Source: JBCBUE01 sp039818285 (lineage in GTDB: Bacteria > Planctomycetota > Phycisphaerae > Phycisphaerales > Phycisphaeraceae). Taken from it: a stretch of 64,000 bases of DNA. The number at the start of each line of letters is the position of its first letter. Positions within the stretch are counted from its first letter, which is position 1. Location: positions 1 through 64,000 of the forward strand of contig JBCBUE010000008.1 in NCBI GenBank assembly GCA_039818285.1, given 5' to 3'. The translations under genes and the position numbers were made by a program. The notes beneath the pieces were generated by a model, which was given only the letters and a program-made list of their open reading frames with translations, ran no database searches and had not been told where the DNA came from. This document shows, piece after piece, positions 15,033-23,883 of the stretch.

Positions 15033-16640
15033 ATGGCCACCCCCAAGCACGATCCCCGCAAACGGCCCCGCCGGCTGCACCTCGTGCTGGGGGATCAGCT
15101 CGATCACAACTCCGCGACGCTGCGTGACCTGGACCCGAAGCACGACGCCGTGTGGATGGCCGAGACGCACGCCGAGGCGACGCACGTCTGGTGCCACAAG
15201 CTGCGGCTGGCCGTGTTCTTCTCGGCCATGCGGCACTTCCGCGACGAGCTACGCCACAAGGGCGTGACCGTGCACTACCACGAGCTCACAACCCGCAAGT
15301 CCGACGACCGCGGGGCCGACTTTGCCGAGGTGTTGCGCAAGGACATCCGCGGGCTCAAGCCCGGGAAACTCGTGGCGATGCAACCGGGCGACTTCCGCGT
15401 CGACGACATGCTGGAGGCGGCGGCCGAGGGCGCGGGGATCGAGCTCGAGGTCCGCGAGGACGACCACTTCTTCTGCTCGCTCGAGGAGTTCGCCGAGTGG
15501 GCCGGCGGCAAGAAGGAGCTCGTGCAGGAGATGTTCTACCGGCGGATGCGGAAGCGCGATAGCGTCTTGCTGACCAAGGACGGCAAGCCGGTCGGCGGCG
15601 AGTGGAACTACGACGCCGACAACCGCGAGACGTTCGGCAAGGCCGGCCCGCCGGCGATGCGCAAGCGGCCTCACCAGTTCCGAGCAGATGCGCTGACGCG
15701 CAAGGTCATCGCCATGGTCGAGAAACGTTTCGCGGGCCACCCCGGCTCGACCGATCACTTCGACCTGCCCGTCACACGCAAGGAGGCGTTGAAGTACCTG
15801 CGCGACTTCGTCGAGCACCGGCTGGGCGACTTCGGGCCGTACGAGGACGCGATGTGGACCGACGCGCCGTTTCTGTACCACTCGCGGCTGAGCCAGGCGT
15901 TGAACATGCACCTGCTAAACCCGCGCGAGTGCGTCGAGGCGGCGATCGCGGCGTACGAGGGTGGCGACGCGCCGCTGAACTCGGTCGAGGGGTTCGTGCG
16001 GCAGCTCATCGGATGGCGGGAGTTCATCCGCGGCGTGTACTACTTCAAGGGCGAGGCTTATCTCGACAGCAATGCCCTCGGCAACGACGACGGGGCGGAC
16101 GTGCCGGGCTTTTTCTGGGACGGCGACACCGAGATGGCCTGCGTCCGCGACGTGATGCGGTCGGTGATCGATCACGCGTGGGCGCACCACATCCCGCGGC
16201 TGATGGTGATGGGGCTGTTCGCGATGCTGCTGGGCGTGCACCCGCGCAAGTTCCACGACTGGCACATGGCGATGTACGTCGACGCGATCGACTGGGTCTC
16301 GGCCCCGAACACCATCGGCATGGCGACGTGGGGCGACGGTGGGGTCGTCGGCACCAAGCCCTACGCCGCGTCGGGCAACTACATCGACAAGATGAGCAAC
16401 TACTGCAAGGGCTGCCGGTACCACCCCAAGCGGGCGACGGGCGACGACGCCTGCCCGTTCACCACGCTGTACTGGGACTTCCTTGACCGCCATCGGGACG
16501 CGTTCAAGGGCAACCGGCGCATGGCGTTCCAGGTGAAGAACATCGACCGCAAGCGAGAGACCGACGAGATCGACGCGATCCGCAAACGGGCCGCGCGACT
16601 CAAAGAACGATTTTTAGTACCCGCAGATGAACACAGATAA
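15033..16640 (+). CDS. iron-sulfur bacterial cryptochrome/photolyase (FeS-BCP, PhrB type)
   Basis: The 535-residue protein belongs to the iron-sulfur photolyase group that includes Agrobacterium PhrB, a (6-4) photolyase. The N-terminal antenna domain begins HLVLGDQLDHNSATL. The FAD-binding helical domain holds LNSVEGFVRQLIGWREFIRG and HHIPRLMVMGLFAMLLGVHP. Four cysteines at 370, 458, 461 and 474 have exactly the spacing (88, 3, 13) of the PhrB cluster ligands 350, 438, 441 and 454. The likely role is light-driven repair of UV damage with FAD and a 4Fe-4S cluster. The last six codons and the stop codon lie within an intergenic repeat, so the C-terminus may have been altered. Confidence 0.93.
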   Translation: MATPKHDPRKRPRRLHLVLGDQLDHNSATLRDLDPKHDAVWMAETHAEATHVWCHKLRLAVFFSAMRHFRDELRHKGVTVHYHELTTRKSDDRGADFAEVLRKDIRGLKPGKLVAMQPGDFRVDDMLEAAAEGAGIELEVREDDHFFCSLEEFAEWAGGKKELVQEMFYRRMRKRDSVLLTKDGKPVGGEWNYDADNRETFGKAGPPAMRKRPHQFRADALTRKVIAMVEKRFAGHPGSTDHFDLPVTRKEALKYLRDFVEHRLGDFGPYEDAMWTDAPFLYHSRLSQALNMHLLNPRECVEAAIAAYEGGDAPLNSVEGFVRQLIGWREFIRGVYYFKGEAYLDSNALGNDDGADVPGFFWDGDTEMACVRDVMRSVIDHAWAHHIPRLMVMGLFAMLLGVHPRKFHDWHMAMYVDAIDWVSAPNTIGMATWGDGGVVGTKPYAASGNYIDKMSNYCKGCRYHPKRATGDDACPFTTLYWDFLDRHRDAFKGNRRMAFQVKNIDRKRETDEIDAIRKRAARLKERFLVPADEHR

Positions 16641-16711
16641 ACGCTGACGGGTGCCGCGCAAAACCGGTCAGGCATCCAGTAAATCTGCGTTTACCCGCGT
16701 TCATCTGCGGT
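16621..16711. repeat. imperfect palindromic repeat of the CGCAGATGAACGCAGATAAA type
   Basis: The left arm at 16621-16644 begins CCGCAGATGAAC and contains AGATAAACGC. The right arm at 16687-16710 is its imperfect reverse complement (ends TTCATCTGCGG), with four mismatches over 24 bases. The 42-base centre is unrelated. Sequences with this core occur as dispersed intergenic repeats in many GC-rich and other bacterial genomes. The left arm supplies the last codons and stop of the photolyase gene, and the right arm lies just before the AICAR transformylase start. Confidence 0.75.
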
Positions 16712-16737
16712 TGCATGGCCTCACTATGATCCCCCGC

Positions 16738-17925
16738 ATGCGAGAGATCCCCCTCAAGTACGGCTGCAACCCGAATCAACCCGACGCCCGTGTCCTGTTC
16801 GAGGGGCCGGGCGCGATGCCGTTGACGGTCGCGAATGGCGCCCCGAGCTACATCAACGTGCTCGACGGGCTGCGGGCGTGGCGGCTGGTGCGGGACTTGA
16901 AGGCAGTGACGGGCAAGGCGTCGGCGGCGTCGTTCAAGCACGTCTCGCCGGCCGGGACGGCGGTGGCGGCGACGGGCGAGCTGTCGGCCGAGCTGCGGGC
17001 GGTGAACTTCTACGGCGACGCCGAGCTGTCGCCGGCCGCCGCGGCTTATGCCAAGGCGCGGGCGTCGGACCGGGGGGCGAGCTTCGGGGACTTCATCGCG
17101 GTGAGCGAGGTGGTGGACGAGACGCTGGCGGCGTTGATCAAGCCGGAGGTGTCGGACGGGATCATCGCGCCGGGGTACGAGCCGGCGGCGCTGGCGGTGT
17201 TGACCGGCAAGAAGGGGGGCAAGTACGTGGTGATGGCGATGGACCCGGATTACGCCGAGCCAGCGACGGAGTCGCGCGTCGAGATGGGGCTGACGCTGGA
17301 GCAGACGAGCAACGCCCTCTTGCCGTCGGGCGAACTGCTGGCCGAGGTCGTGACCGAGCAACAAGCCATCCCTGAGTCCGAGCGAGAGACGCTGCTGGTG
17401 CTGATGACGACGCTGAAGCACACGCAGAGCAACTCGGTGGCGCTGGGGCTCGAGGGGCACGCGGTGGGGATCGGGGCCGGGCAGCAGTCGCGGATCGCGT
17501 GCACGCGGCTGTGCTGCGAGAAGGCGGGGCGTTATCTCTTGAAGCTGCACCCCCGGTCGGTCGAGCTGGCCGCTCGGTTCAAGGGCGAGGTCAAGCGGTC
17601 GGACCGGGTGAACGCGATCGATGCGTACGTGATCTGGGGCGAGCTGAGCGAGCTGGAGCGGGATCGGCTGCGGGGGAAGGTGGACGGGGCGGTGGAACCG
17701 ATCGGCCAGGACGAGGCGGCGACGTATCTGTCAGGGGTGGTGGGGATGTGTTGCGCGTCGGACGCGTTCTTCCCGTTCCGCGACAACATCGATCGGCTGG
17801 CGCGGTCGGGGGTGAAGTACATCGCCCAGGCGGGTGGGTCGGTCCGGGACGCGGACGTGGTCGCGGCGGCAGACGAGCACGGCATGGCGATGGCGATGAC
17901 GGGCGTGCGGCTGTTCCTGCACTAA
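16738..17925 (+). CDS. free-standing AICAR transformylase (PurH C-terminal type)
   Basis: The 395-residue protein is the formyltransferase half of PurH. It begins directly with LKYGCNPNQ and carries the catalytic Lys-His pair in SFKHVSPAGTAV, FGDFIAVSEVVD, LKHTQSNSVAL, GIGAGQQSRIACTR and a C-terminal AQAGGSVRDADVV. It should transfer formyl from 10-formyl-THF to AICAR in purine synthesis. The N-terminal IMP cyclohydrolase domain of bifunctional PurH is absent and not encoded next door, so IMP closure must be elsewhere. The start at 16738 (MREIPLKYG) fits the family; an ATG at 16726 is also in frame. The upstream in-frame sequence is the repeat. Confidence 0.88.
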   Translation: MREIPLKYGCNPNQPDARVLFEGPGAMPLTVANGAPSYINVLDGLRAWRLVRDLKAVTGKASAASFKHVSPAGTAVAATGELSAELRAVNFYGDAELSPAAAAYAKARASDRGASFGDFIAVSEVVDETLAALIKPEVSDGIIAPGYEPAALAVLTGKKGGKYVVMAMDPDYAEPATESRVEMGLTLEQTSNALLPSGELLAEVVTEQQAIPESERETLLVLMTTLKHTQSNSVALGLEGHAVGIGAGQQSRIACTRLCCEKAGRYLLKLHPRSVELAARFKGEVKRSDRVNAIDAYVIWGELSELERDRLRGKVDGAVEPIGQDEAATYLSGVVGMCCASDAFFPFRDNIDRLARSGVKYIAQAGGSVRDADVVAAADEHGMAMAMTGVRLFLH

Positions 17926-17940
17926 GCCGCCAGCGAGCGG

Positions 17941-18888
17941 TCAGCCGTACCAGACCTCTACGATCGCGAGGGCGGCGCCGAGCGAGAAGACCGATAGCGC
18001 AGTGGTGACGCCGACGCAGGAGGCGGCGAGCCCGCGGTCGCCGCCGATCTGGCCGACCATGACGACGCTGGTGACGGCGGTCGGGCAGGCGGCCATGATG
18101 AGCAGGACGAGGGCTTCGTCGTGGTCGAGCCGGAAGATTGTCACGGCCAGGACGCCGAGCCCCAGACCCAGGCCGAGCTTGAGGGCGGCGACGGCGAGGG
18201 CGGGCACGAGGTGGGCGCGGGCCTGGAAGGCGAGCAGGGAGCCGCCGACGCTGAGCAGCGCGAGGGGCGAGGCGGGCCGGCCGAGCATGGCCAGGCTGTC
18301 GGTGGCGGGCTTGGGCAGGCGCAGGTCGAGCAGCGCGATCGTCAGGCCGACGACGCAGGCGATGATCAGCGGGTTGGTGACGATGGACTTGATCGTCCGG
18401 CCCGGCGACATCTTGGCCCCGTCGCCGCCGGCGCCGGCGATCAGCAGCGGGACGGCGACGAGGTTGAACAGCAAGATGGCGGGGACCATGGCGACCGCGG
18501 CGATGGCGACGGCCTCGTGGCTGCCGCCGCCGAGTTGGATCACCGGCAGGCCGACATAGGCGATGTTGCCGCGGCCGGCGGCCTGCGCGACGACGCCCAT
18601 CGCGCCCTTCGGCGAGCCGAGCACCCACCACAGGCCGACGCCGGCGGCGAACAGGGCCATCGTGATGACCGAGATGGACAGGGCCGTCCAGCCCATGGCC
18701 GCGTCCGGCTCGCCCGATTCGGCGAGCTTGGCGATTAGCAGGGCCGGCATACAGACCCAGTACACCAGCCGGTCGAGCCCGGCGCGGAAGGCCTCGTTGT
18801 AGAAGTGGCCGCCGAGCAGGAAGGCCCCGGCCGCGACGAGGACGATCAGCGGCGTGAGCGAATCGAGGACTTCCAGCAGCACCGCCAT
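17941..18888 (-). CDS. AEC-family transporter (auxin efflux carrier-like permease), copy 1
   Basis: A 315-residue integral membrane protein with about ten hydrophobic segments and the family features LDRLVYWVCMPALLIAKLAE in the first repeat, GNIAYVGLPVIQLGG, NPLIIACVVGL and a late ACPTAVTSVVMVGQIGGD. AEC proteins export or exchange organic acids and small metabolites; the substrate here is unknown. The start lies 11 bases after the kinase stop on the same strand, so the two are probably cotranscribed. It is a clear paralogue of the gene at 25183-26136. Confidence 0.9.
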   Translation of the reverse strand: MAVLLEVLDSLTPLIVLVAAGAFLLGGHFYNEAFRAGLDRLVYWVCMPALLIAKLAESGEPDAAMGWTALSISVITMALFAAGVGLWWVLGSPKGAMGVVAQAAGRGNIAYVGLPVIQLGGGSHEAVAIAAVAMVPAILLFNLVAVPLLIAGAGGDGAKMSPGRTIKSIVTNPLIIACVVGLTIALLDLRLPKPATDSLAMLGRPASPLALLSVGGSLLAFQARAHLVPALAVAALKLGLGLGLGVLAVTIFRLDHDEALVLLIMAACPTAVTSVVMVGQIGGDRGLAASCVGVTTALSVFSLGAALAIVEVWYG

Positions 18889-18899
18889 TGGCGGCGAGT

Positions 18900-20732
18900 C
18901 TATCGGCGTTGCGGCGGGGTGGGCCGGTTGCGCTCGGTCGGCTTGTCGGCGGGCTTCTCGGGCGGGCGGAGGCTGCGCGGCTTGTTGGCCTCGAGCAGCT
19001 GGCGGGCTCGCTCGGAGAGCACGGCCAGCGCATTGACCGAGGAGCCGCTGTAGCGCTCCTGGAAACGGCGCAGCGCGAGGACGGCGCCGCGCACCTGGTT
19101 GGGGTCGCGGTCGTCGACGGCGTCGGTCAGGCGAGTCTTGAGTTGATCGAACTCGGCTCGGGCCGAGGCGACGATCGCGGCGACCTCGGCGGACCGGTCG
19201 GCGTCGTTGGTGTCGGACGAGGGCTCGTCGTCGATCGGGGGCTCGGGGGGAAGTGGCGGGGACGCGGCCGGTGCGTCGGTCTGGCTCGCGGGGTCGGCGG
19301 GGTCGGCCGGCTGCTCAAGGGTGTTGTTGATGGGGGGCAGCGGTGGCAACTCGGGGAGGCGCGGCGGCTCGACCGCGGCGGGGGTGGGGTCGGCCGGCGG
19401 GGTGGGTTCGGTGGCGATGGTTTCGGCGGGCGTCGTCGTGGGCGCGGCCGGGGCAGGTGAAGCGTGCTGGTCGATCGGCGCGGCGGCGAGCGCCGGCGGC
19501 GCGGGGGTGGTGGTCATGCGACCCGAGACGATGACGAGCAGCGCAACGCCCACGACGGCGGCGAGCAGCAGCACGGCCGCGGCGGCGATCCCGACGATCA
19601 GTGTGTTGGTCTTGCGCTGCTGGACGGCGGCCAGGGCGGTCGGGTCGACGGCGTAGGTCGGGGCGCTGGGGTCGACCGGCGTGGCGGGCTGCGTCGGCGC
19701 CGAGGCGTCGAGGGCGGCGAAGACGTTGCCCAGGGGGTCGGGTTCGTCGGCCGAGACCGGGGCGGTGGGGACGGTCGCGGCGAGGCTGGCCTGGGTCGCG
19801 CCCTGAGACAGCGCGGCCTTGAGGTCGGCGAACATGGCGTCGGCGGAGGCGTAGCGGTCGGCCGGGTTCTTGGCCATGGCTTGGCGCACGATGGCGACGC
19901 AGGCCTCGGGGACGTGGGGCGCGAGCTCGCGGGGGTCGGGGATCGGCTTCGAGCAGTGCGCGAAGAGGATCTGCATGGTCGATCCATCGTCGAACGGGGC
20001 CTTGCCGGTGAGCAGCGCGAAGTAGGTGGCGCCAAGGGAGTAGATGTCGGAGCGGGCGTCGATCGGCTCGTTCTGGCACTGCTCGGGGGACATGTACTTG
20101 GGCGTGCCGAGCACGACGTCCTTGGAGGTGAGCGTGTGATCGGCGGCGGCGTGTAGCTTGGCGAGGCCGAAGTCGGCGAGCTTGATGGTCTTGTCGTGGG
20201 CGACGAGGAGGTTGGCGGGCTTGATGTCGCGGTGGATGAGGCCTTGGGCGTGGGCGACGGACAAGGCCTTGCAGGCGTAGGCCGTCATGCGGGTGGCCTG
20301 GGTGTGATGCAGCTTGACGCCGCTGCGGATGAGGTCGTCGGCGGACTTGCCGCGGACGAGCTCCATGGCGATGAAGTAGGTGCCTTGGTCGTCGCCGACG
20401 TCGTAGACGGTGACGACGTTGGGGTGGTTGAGCTTGGCGGCGAGCTGGGCCTCGCGGATGAAGCGCTGGAGGGCCTGGCGGTCCTGGGTGAAGGCGCTGG
20501 GGAGGACCTTGAGGGCGACGTGGCGTTGGAGGGCGGTGTCGAGGGCCTCGTAGACGGCGCCCATGCCGCCGCGGCCGAGCAGGAGGCGGACGGAGTACTT
20601 GCCGACGGCGGCGCCGGGGGCGAGGTCGTCTTGCTGAGCGAAGACGGGTCCGGCGTGGCCGGAGATGGACATGAGGGTCTCGCCCTCGGCGTCCGAGCGA
20701 TCCTGGCGTGGTGGGTTATCGGGCGGGGGCAT
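18900..20732 (-). CDS. transmembrane Ser/Thr protein kinase (Pkn2/PknB type)
   Basis: The 610-residue protein has a Hanks-type kinase domain at about 42-300: GRGGMGAVYEALD (glycine loop), VALKVLP (ATP lysine), LIHRDIKPANLL (catalytic loop), KLADFGLAKL (metal site), GTPKYMSPEQ and SDIYSLGATYFALLTG. A single membrane span follows at about 375-400, and the outer part is Pro/Ala/Thr-rich followed by a helical region. The cytoplasmic kinase and external tail suggest a receptor kinase; the signal is unknown. GGAG precedes the ATG at 20732. It is divergent from an FHA-phosphatase gene, a likely signalling partner. Confidence 0.95.
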   Translation of the reverse strand: MPPPDNPPRQDRSDAEGETLMSISGHAGPVFAQQDDLAPGAAVGKYSVRLLLGRGGMGAVYEALDTALQRHVALKVLPSAFTQDRQALQRFIREAQLAAKLNHPNVVTVYDVGDDQGTYFIAMELVRGKSADDLIRSGVKLHHTQATRMTAYACKALSVAHAQGLIHRDIKPANLLVAHDKTIKLADFGLAKLHAAADHTLTSKDVVLGTPKYMSPEQCQNEPIDARSDIYSLGATYFALLTGKAPFDDGSTMQILFAHCSKPIPDPRELAPHVPEACVAIVRQAMAKNPADRYASADAMFADLKAALSQGATQASLAATVPTAPVSADEPDPLGNVFAALDASAPTQPATPVDPSAPTYAVDPTALAAVQQRKTNTLIVGIAAAAVLLLAAVVGVALLVIVSGRMTTTPAPPALAAAPIDQHASPAPAAPTTTPAETIATEPTPPADPTPAAVEPPRLPELPPLPPINNTLEQPADPADPASQTDAPAASPPLPPEPPIDDEPSSDTNDADRSAEVAAIVASARAEFDQLKTRLTDAVDDRDPNQVRGAVLALRRFQERYSGSSVNALAVLSERARQLLEANKPRSLRPPEKPADKPTERNRPTPPQRR

Positions 20733-20868
20733 CGTCGCTCCGGGCCGGTCGCTGACTCAGTAAGGTCATCGTACGGCCGGCCCGCCACCAGCAGAAACGT
20801 CGGGCGGGCGGGGTTATTGCCACGTTCGCCGTCGGCGGCGAGGATCGATCGACTTCACGGATGGCTTG

Positions 20869-22542
20869 ATGAGCACGGGCGAGACGGACAACGCGGGCTG
20901 GTGGCTGCAAGTCCGCGACGACGAGGGCGGGGCGCGGCGGGTGGCGCTGACGGGCGAGCCGATCGTGATCGGTCGTTCGGCCGAGGCCGACGTGCGGCTG
21001 GACCGGCAGAGCGTGTCGCGGCAGCACGCCCGGCTGTGGCGTGATCCGTCGGGGGCGTGGTGCGTGTCGGACCTGCAGAGCCGGGCGGGGACGTTTGTGA
21101 ACCTGCACAAGGTCGACGCGGCGGAGCTGCGGGCCGGAGACGTGATCGGGATCAGCCGGTTCCAGCTGGTGCTGCAGGACGGCCGATCGGCAGCGCCGAC
21201 GGCGACGGGCTTGGGGCGTGGGTCGTGGGCCGAGGGGGACGCCTCGGAGGTGAGCGTGCTCACGCGGGTGACGTCGCCGAAGGTCGACATGGCTCAGATC
21301 ACGGCGCTGCAGGCATTCGGGCGCGAGCTTTTGGCGGTGGCGTCGGGGGCCGAGCGGTTGGATCGGCTTTGCGCCACGCTGTGCGGCGAGCAGCTGCGTG
21401 GCAAGTGGGCGATGGCGTTGCGGCTGGACGCGGAGGACCCGACGCACGCGCCGCAGCGGTTGGCGGCGTGGCCGACGCAGGAGGCGAGGCTGGGGGACGT
21501 GCGGCTGTCGCGCTCGGCGATCCGGGCCATGCAGGAGTCGCGGGCGCCGGTGCTGGCGTCGAACTTCAGCGCGGCGGCGGGGCAGGCGGTGGAGATGTCG
21601 ATCGCGACGCAGGCGCCGGCCGTGGCGGTGGTGGCGTGCCCGCTGATCGACGACGAGGCGTGCGATCGGTTGGTGTACGTGAGCCTGCCGCCGATGTTCG
21701 GGACGACGGAGTGGCTGGCGTTGATCGCGCTGGCGGTCAAGCAGTTCCAGCAGGCCGAGGCGGCGTGGTCGGCGCGGGAGGCGATCGAGCGGGAAGCGGG
21801 AGTCGCGCGCGACCTGGCGAACGCGCGGCTGATCCAGCGGTCGATCCTGCCGAGCGAGCCGGCGGTGGCGGGCCTGGACGTGGCGTGGTGGTACGAGCCG
21901 TGCGAAGAAATCGGCGGGGACTACGTCGACGTGATCCGCATGCCCGACGGGCGGGTGGCGTTGGTCGTCGGCGACGTGACGGGGCATGGGCTGCCGGCGG
22001 CGCTGGCGACGCTGGCCGTGCACAGCGTGCTGCAGACCTGCCTGAAGGCGGGGCTCGACCTGCCGGCGGCCGTGACCAAGCTGAACGACCACCTGGTGCG
22101 TTACCTGCCGGACGGCAAGTTCGTCACGCTCGCCGCGGCGGCGATCGACCCGGCGAGCGGGGAGTTGGTGATGGTCAACGCGGGGCATCACGCGCCGATC
22201 GCGGCGTGCGGGCCGGGCGCGATGCGCGAGGTCGGCGAGCCGGAGCACTTCCCGCTGGGGCTGGAGGGAGCGGTGTTCGAGGGCGTGACCGATCGGCTCG
22301 AGCCGGGCGAGTGGCTGGTGTTCTCGACCGACGGCGTGACCGAGCTGACGCTCGACGACGGGCAGTGGCTGGGGCAGGCGGGGCTGATGCGAGAGGTGAG
22401 CGCCGCGATCGAGACGAGCCCGACGGACGCGACGGCGCTGACCGAGGCGCTGCGCGAGCGCTGGGGGGCGCTCGGCCAGGGTCGTCCGAGCGACGACGAT
22501 GTCACGCTGCTGGTGATTCGGCGCGGCTCGGCCGGGGGTTAA
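20869..22542 (+). CDS. FHA domain and SpoIIE-type PP2C phosphatase
   Basis: The 557-residue protein begins with a forkhead-associated domain (PIVIGRSAEADVRLDRQSVS, then RQHARLW, and later the SRAGTFVN turn), which binds phosphothreonine. A middle region of about 160 residues resembles a GAF domain. The C-terminal 230 residues form a SpoIIE/PP2C phosphatase with IQRSILPSEPAVAGLDVAWW, GGDYVDVIRMPDGRVALVVG, GHGLPAALATL and FSTDGVTELTL. It probably removes serine or threonine phosphates. The ATG at 20869 is used; the reading frame also opens with TTG three bases earlier. It is divergent from the kinase and overlaps the convergent next gene by four bases. Confidence 0.92.
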   Translation: MSTGETDNAGWWLQVRDDEGGARRVALTGEPIVIGRSAEADVRLDRQSVSRQHARLWRDPSGAWCVSDLQSRAGTFVNLHKVDAAELRAGDVIGISRFQLVLQDGRSAAPTATGLGRGSWAEGDASEVSVLTRVTSPKVDMAQITALQAFGRELLAVASGAERLDRLCATLCGEQLRGKWAMALRLDAEDPTHAPQRLAAWPTQEARLGDVRLSRSAIRAMQESRAPVLASNFSAAAGQAVEMSIATQAPAVAVVACPLIDDEACDRLVYVSLPPMFGTTEWLALIALAVKQFQQAEAAWSAREAIEREAGVARDLANARLIQRSILPSEPAVAGLDVAWWYEPCEEIGGDYVDVIRMPDGRVALVVGDVTGHGLPAALATLAVHSVLQTCLKAGLDLPAAVTKLNDHLVRYLPDGKFVTLAAAAIDPASGELVMVNAGHHAPIAACGPGAMREVGEPEHFPLGLEGAVFEGVTDRLEPGEWLVFSTDGVTELTLDDGQWLGQAGLMREVSAAIETSPTDATALTEALRERWGALGQGRPSDDDVTLLVIRRGSAGG

Positions 22543-23843
22543 GGCTCGTCGGCGATCAGCCCGGCGGCGGCTTCGGCCAGTTCGATCAGGCGATCGTCGT
22601 CGAGCGAGCGATCGGGGTCGTTCCATCCGAGCGTCAGCGCGTAGACCCGGCCGGACTCGGTCGTGAGCAACCAGGTGAGGTTGAGCACGCCGGCCTCGCT
22701 GCCGCCCTTGTAGCCGACGGCGGCGAAGCGTTCGGCGAAGGTCAGGCCGGGGTTGATCGCCAGGATGCCGCGTGCCGTGTCATCGACGTTGTCGTTCAGC
22801 CAGGCGAGCAGACGCGTGAGGTCGGCGGCCGAGGCGAACCACTCAATGCGGTCGATGTCGCGCGGCCGATCCATGAGCGGCTGGACGCGCTCGCGGGGCA
22901 TGGCGGCGATCTCATGGTCGAGCAGCCGCAGGCGCTCGGCGGCGTTCGCACGGGCGTAACGCTGGGCGAGCGTGGGGTCGGCGCGGAGTTTAAACAGCTC
23001 GTACGTCGAGAGAAACGGGGTGTTGAGCTCGGGGTGCTCGTTGCCGAGTCGCGGCGTCAGCTCGGCGAGCCGATCGCGGCTGACGAGGTCGATCAACGCG
23101 TCGGTGGCGGTGTTGTCCGAGATGCTGATCATCGCGGCGGCGAGGGAGAAGACGGTCATTGGCGCGTCGACGGGCCAGTCCTGCAGCACGCCCGAGGGCA
23201 GCGAGCGGTGGTCTTCGCGGAGGTAGACGACGCGGTCCCACGGGGTGTCGTCGGCCAGGAGGGCGGCGAGGACGTAGAGCTTGAAGGTCGAGCCGATGGC
23301 CAGCGGCCGGCCGGGTTGGTGGCTGGCGATCGGGCGAGGGGGCCGGCCGTCGCGCAGCTCGGCGACCATGAAGCTGGTGCGGCCGGGCAGGTCGGCGAGT
23401 TGGCGGACGATCTCGTCGAACGAGCCGACGGTCGGCCGCAGCGGGCCGAACCACAGGCCGATGACCCGGTGGGGTCGGGCCGCGTCGAGCGTGAGCGTGA
23501 CGTCGTTCTCGAACCCCTTGGCGTAGCGGAAGCGGAACCGGCCGGACCACGGCGAGTCGCGGCCGGTCGCGTTGACCTCGACGACATCGCCGCCACGGGC
23601 GTGGATGTCGGCGTACAGGGCGTTGATCCGTGCCACCGGCACGGCGTCCAGGAACATCGGCGCGTAGACCGACGCCTCGGCCCGCGCGGCATCGACGTGG
23701 CGCGCGATCGCGTCGATGCGATCGTTGAGCGCCGCGTCGTCTTGGCCCGGCGCGTTCTGCGCCGCGACCCCCGCCGCCGCGAGCCAGGCGCACGTCAATA
23801 CCGCGAGACAAGTCCACCGCCGGACGCGATCGGGATGGGTCAT
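22539..23843 (-). CDS. class A beta-lactamase-like serine hydrolase with ORF12-like N-terminal domain
   Basis: The 434-residue protein has a signal peptide (core VLTCAWLAAAGVAA), an N-terminal domain of about 100 residues resembling the ORF_12_N domain (cystatin/steroid-isomerase-like fold) seen in clavulanate-cluster Orf12, and a serine beta-lactamase-like domain. The catalytic Ser and Lys lie in GSTFKLYVLAALL, the SDN motif in ISISDNTATDAL, and the third box reads YKGGSEAG in place of K-T/S-G. It is probably periplasmic. A true antibiotic-hydrolysing role is not implied; esterase or peptidase activity is equally possible. It ends a four-gene operon that also holds transporters and a glycosidase-like protein. 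Confidence 0.82.
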   Translation of the reverse strand: MTHPDRVRRWTCLAVLTCAWLAAAGVAAQNAPGQDDAALNDRIDAIARHVDAARAEASVYAPMFLDAVPVARINALYADIHARGGDVVEVNATGRDSPWSGRFRFRYAKGFENDVTLTLDAARPHRVIGLWFGPLRPTVGSFDEIVRQLADLPGRTSFMVAELRDGRPPRPIASHQPGRPLAIGSTFKLYVLAALLADDTPWDRVVYLREDHRSLPSGVLQDWPVDAPMTVFSLAAAMISISDNTATDALIDLVSRDRLAELTPRLGNEHPELNTPFLSTYELFKLRADPTLAQRYARANAAERLRLLDHEIAAMPRERVQPLMDRPRDIDRIEWFASAADLTRLLAWLNDNVDDTARGILAINPGLTFAERFAAVGYKGGSEAGVLNLTWLLTTESGRVYALTLGWNDPDRSLDDDRLIELAEAAAGLIADEP

Positions 23844-23883
23844 GACGGGTCTCCGGGTTCAGGAGAGATCGATGGAGTCAGGG

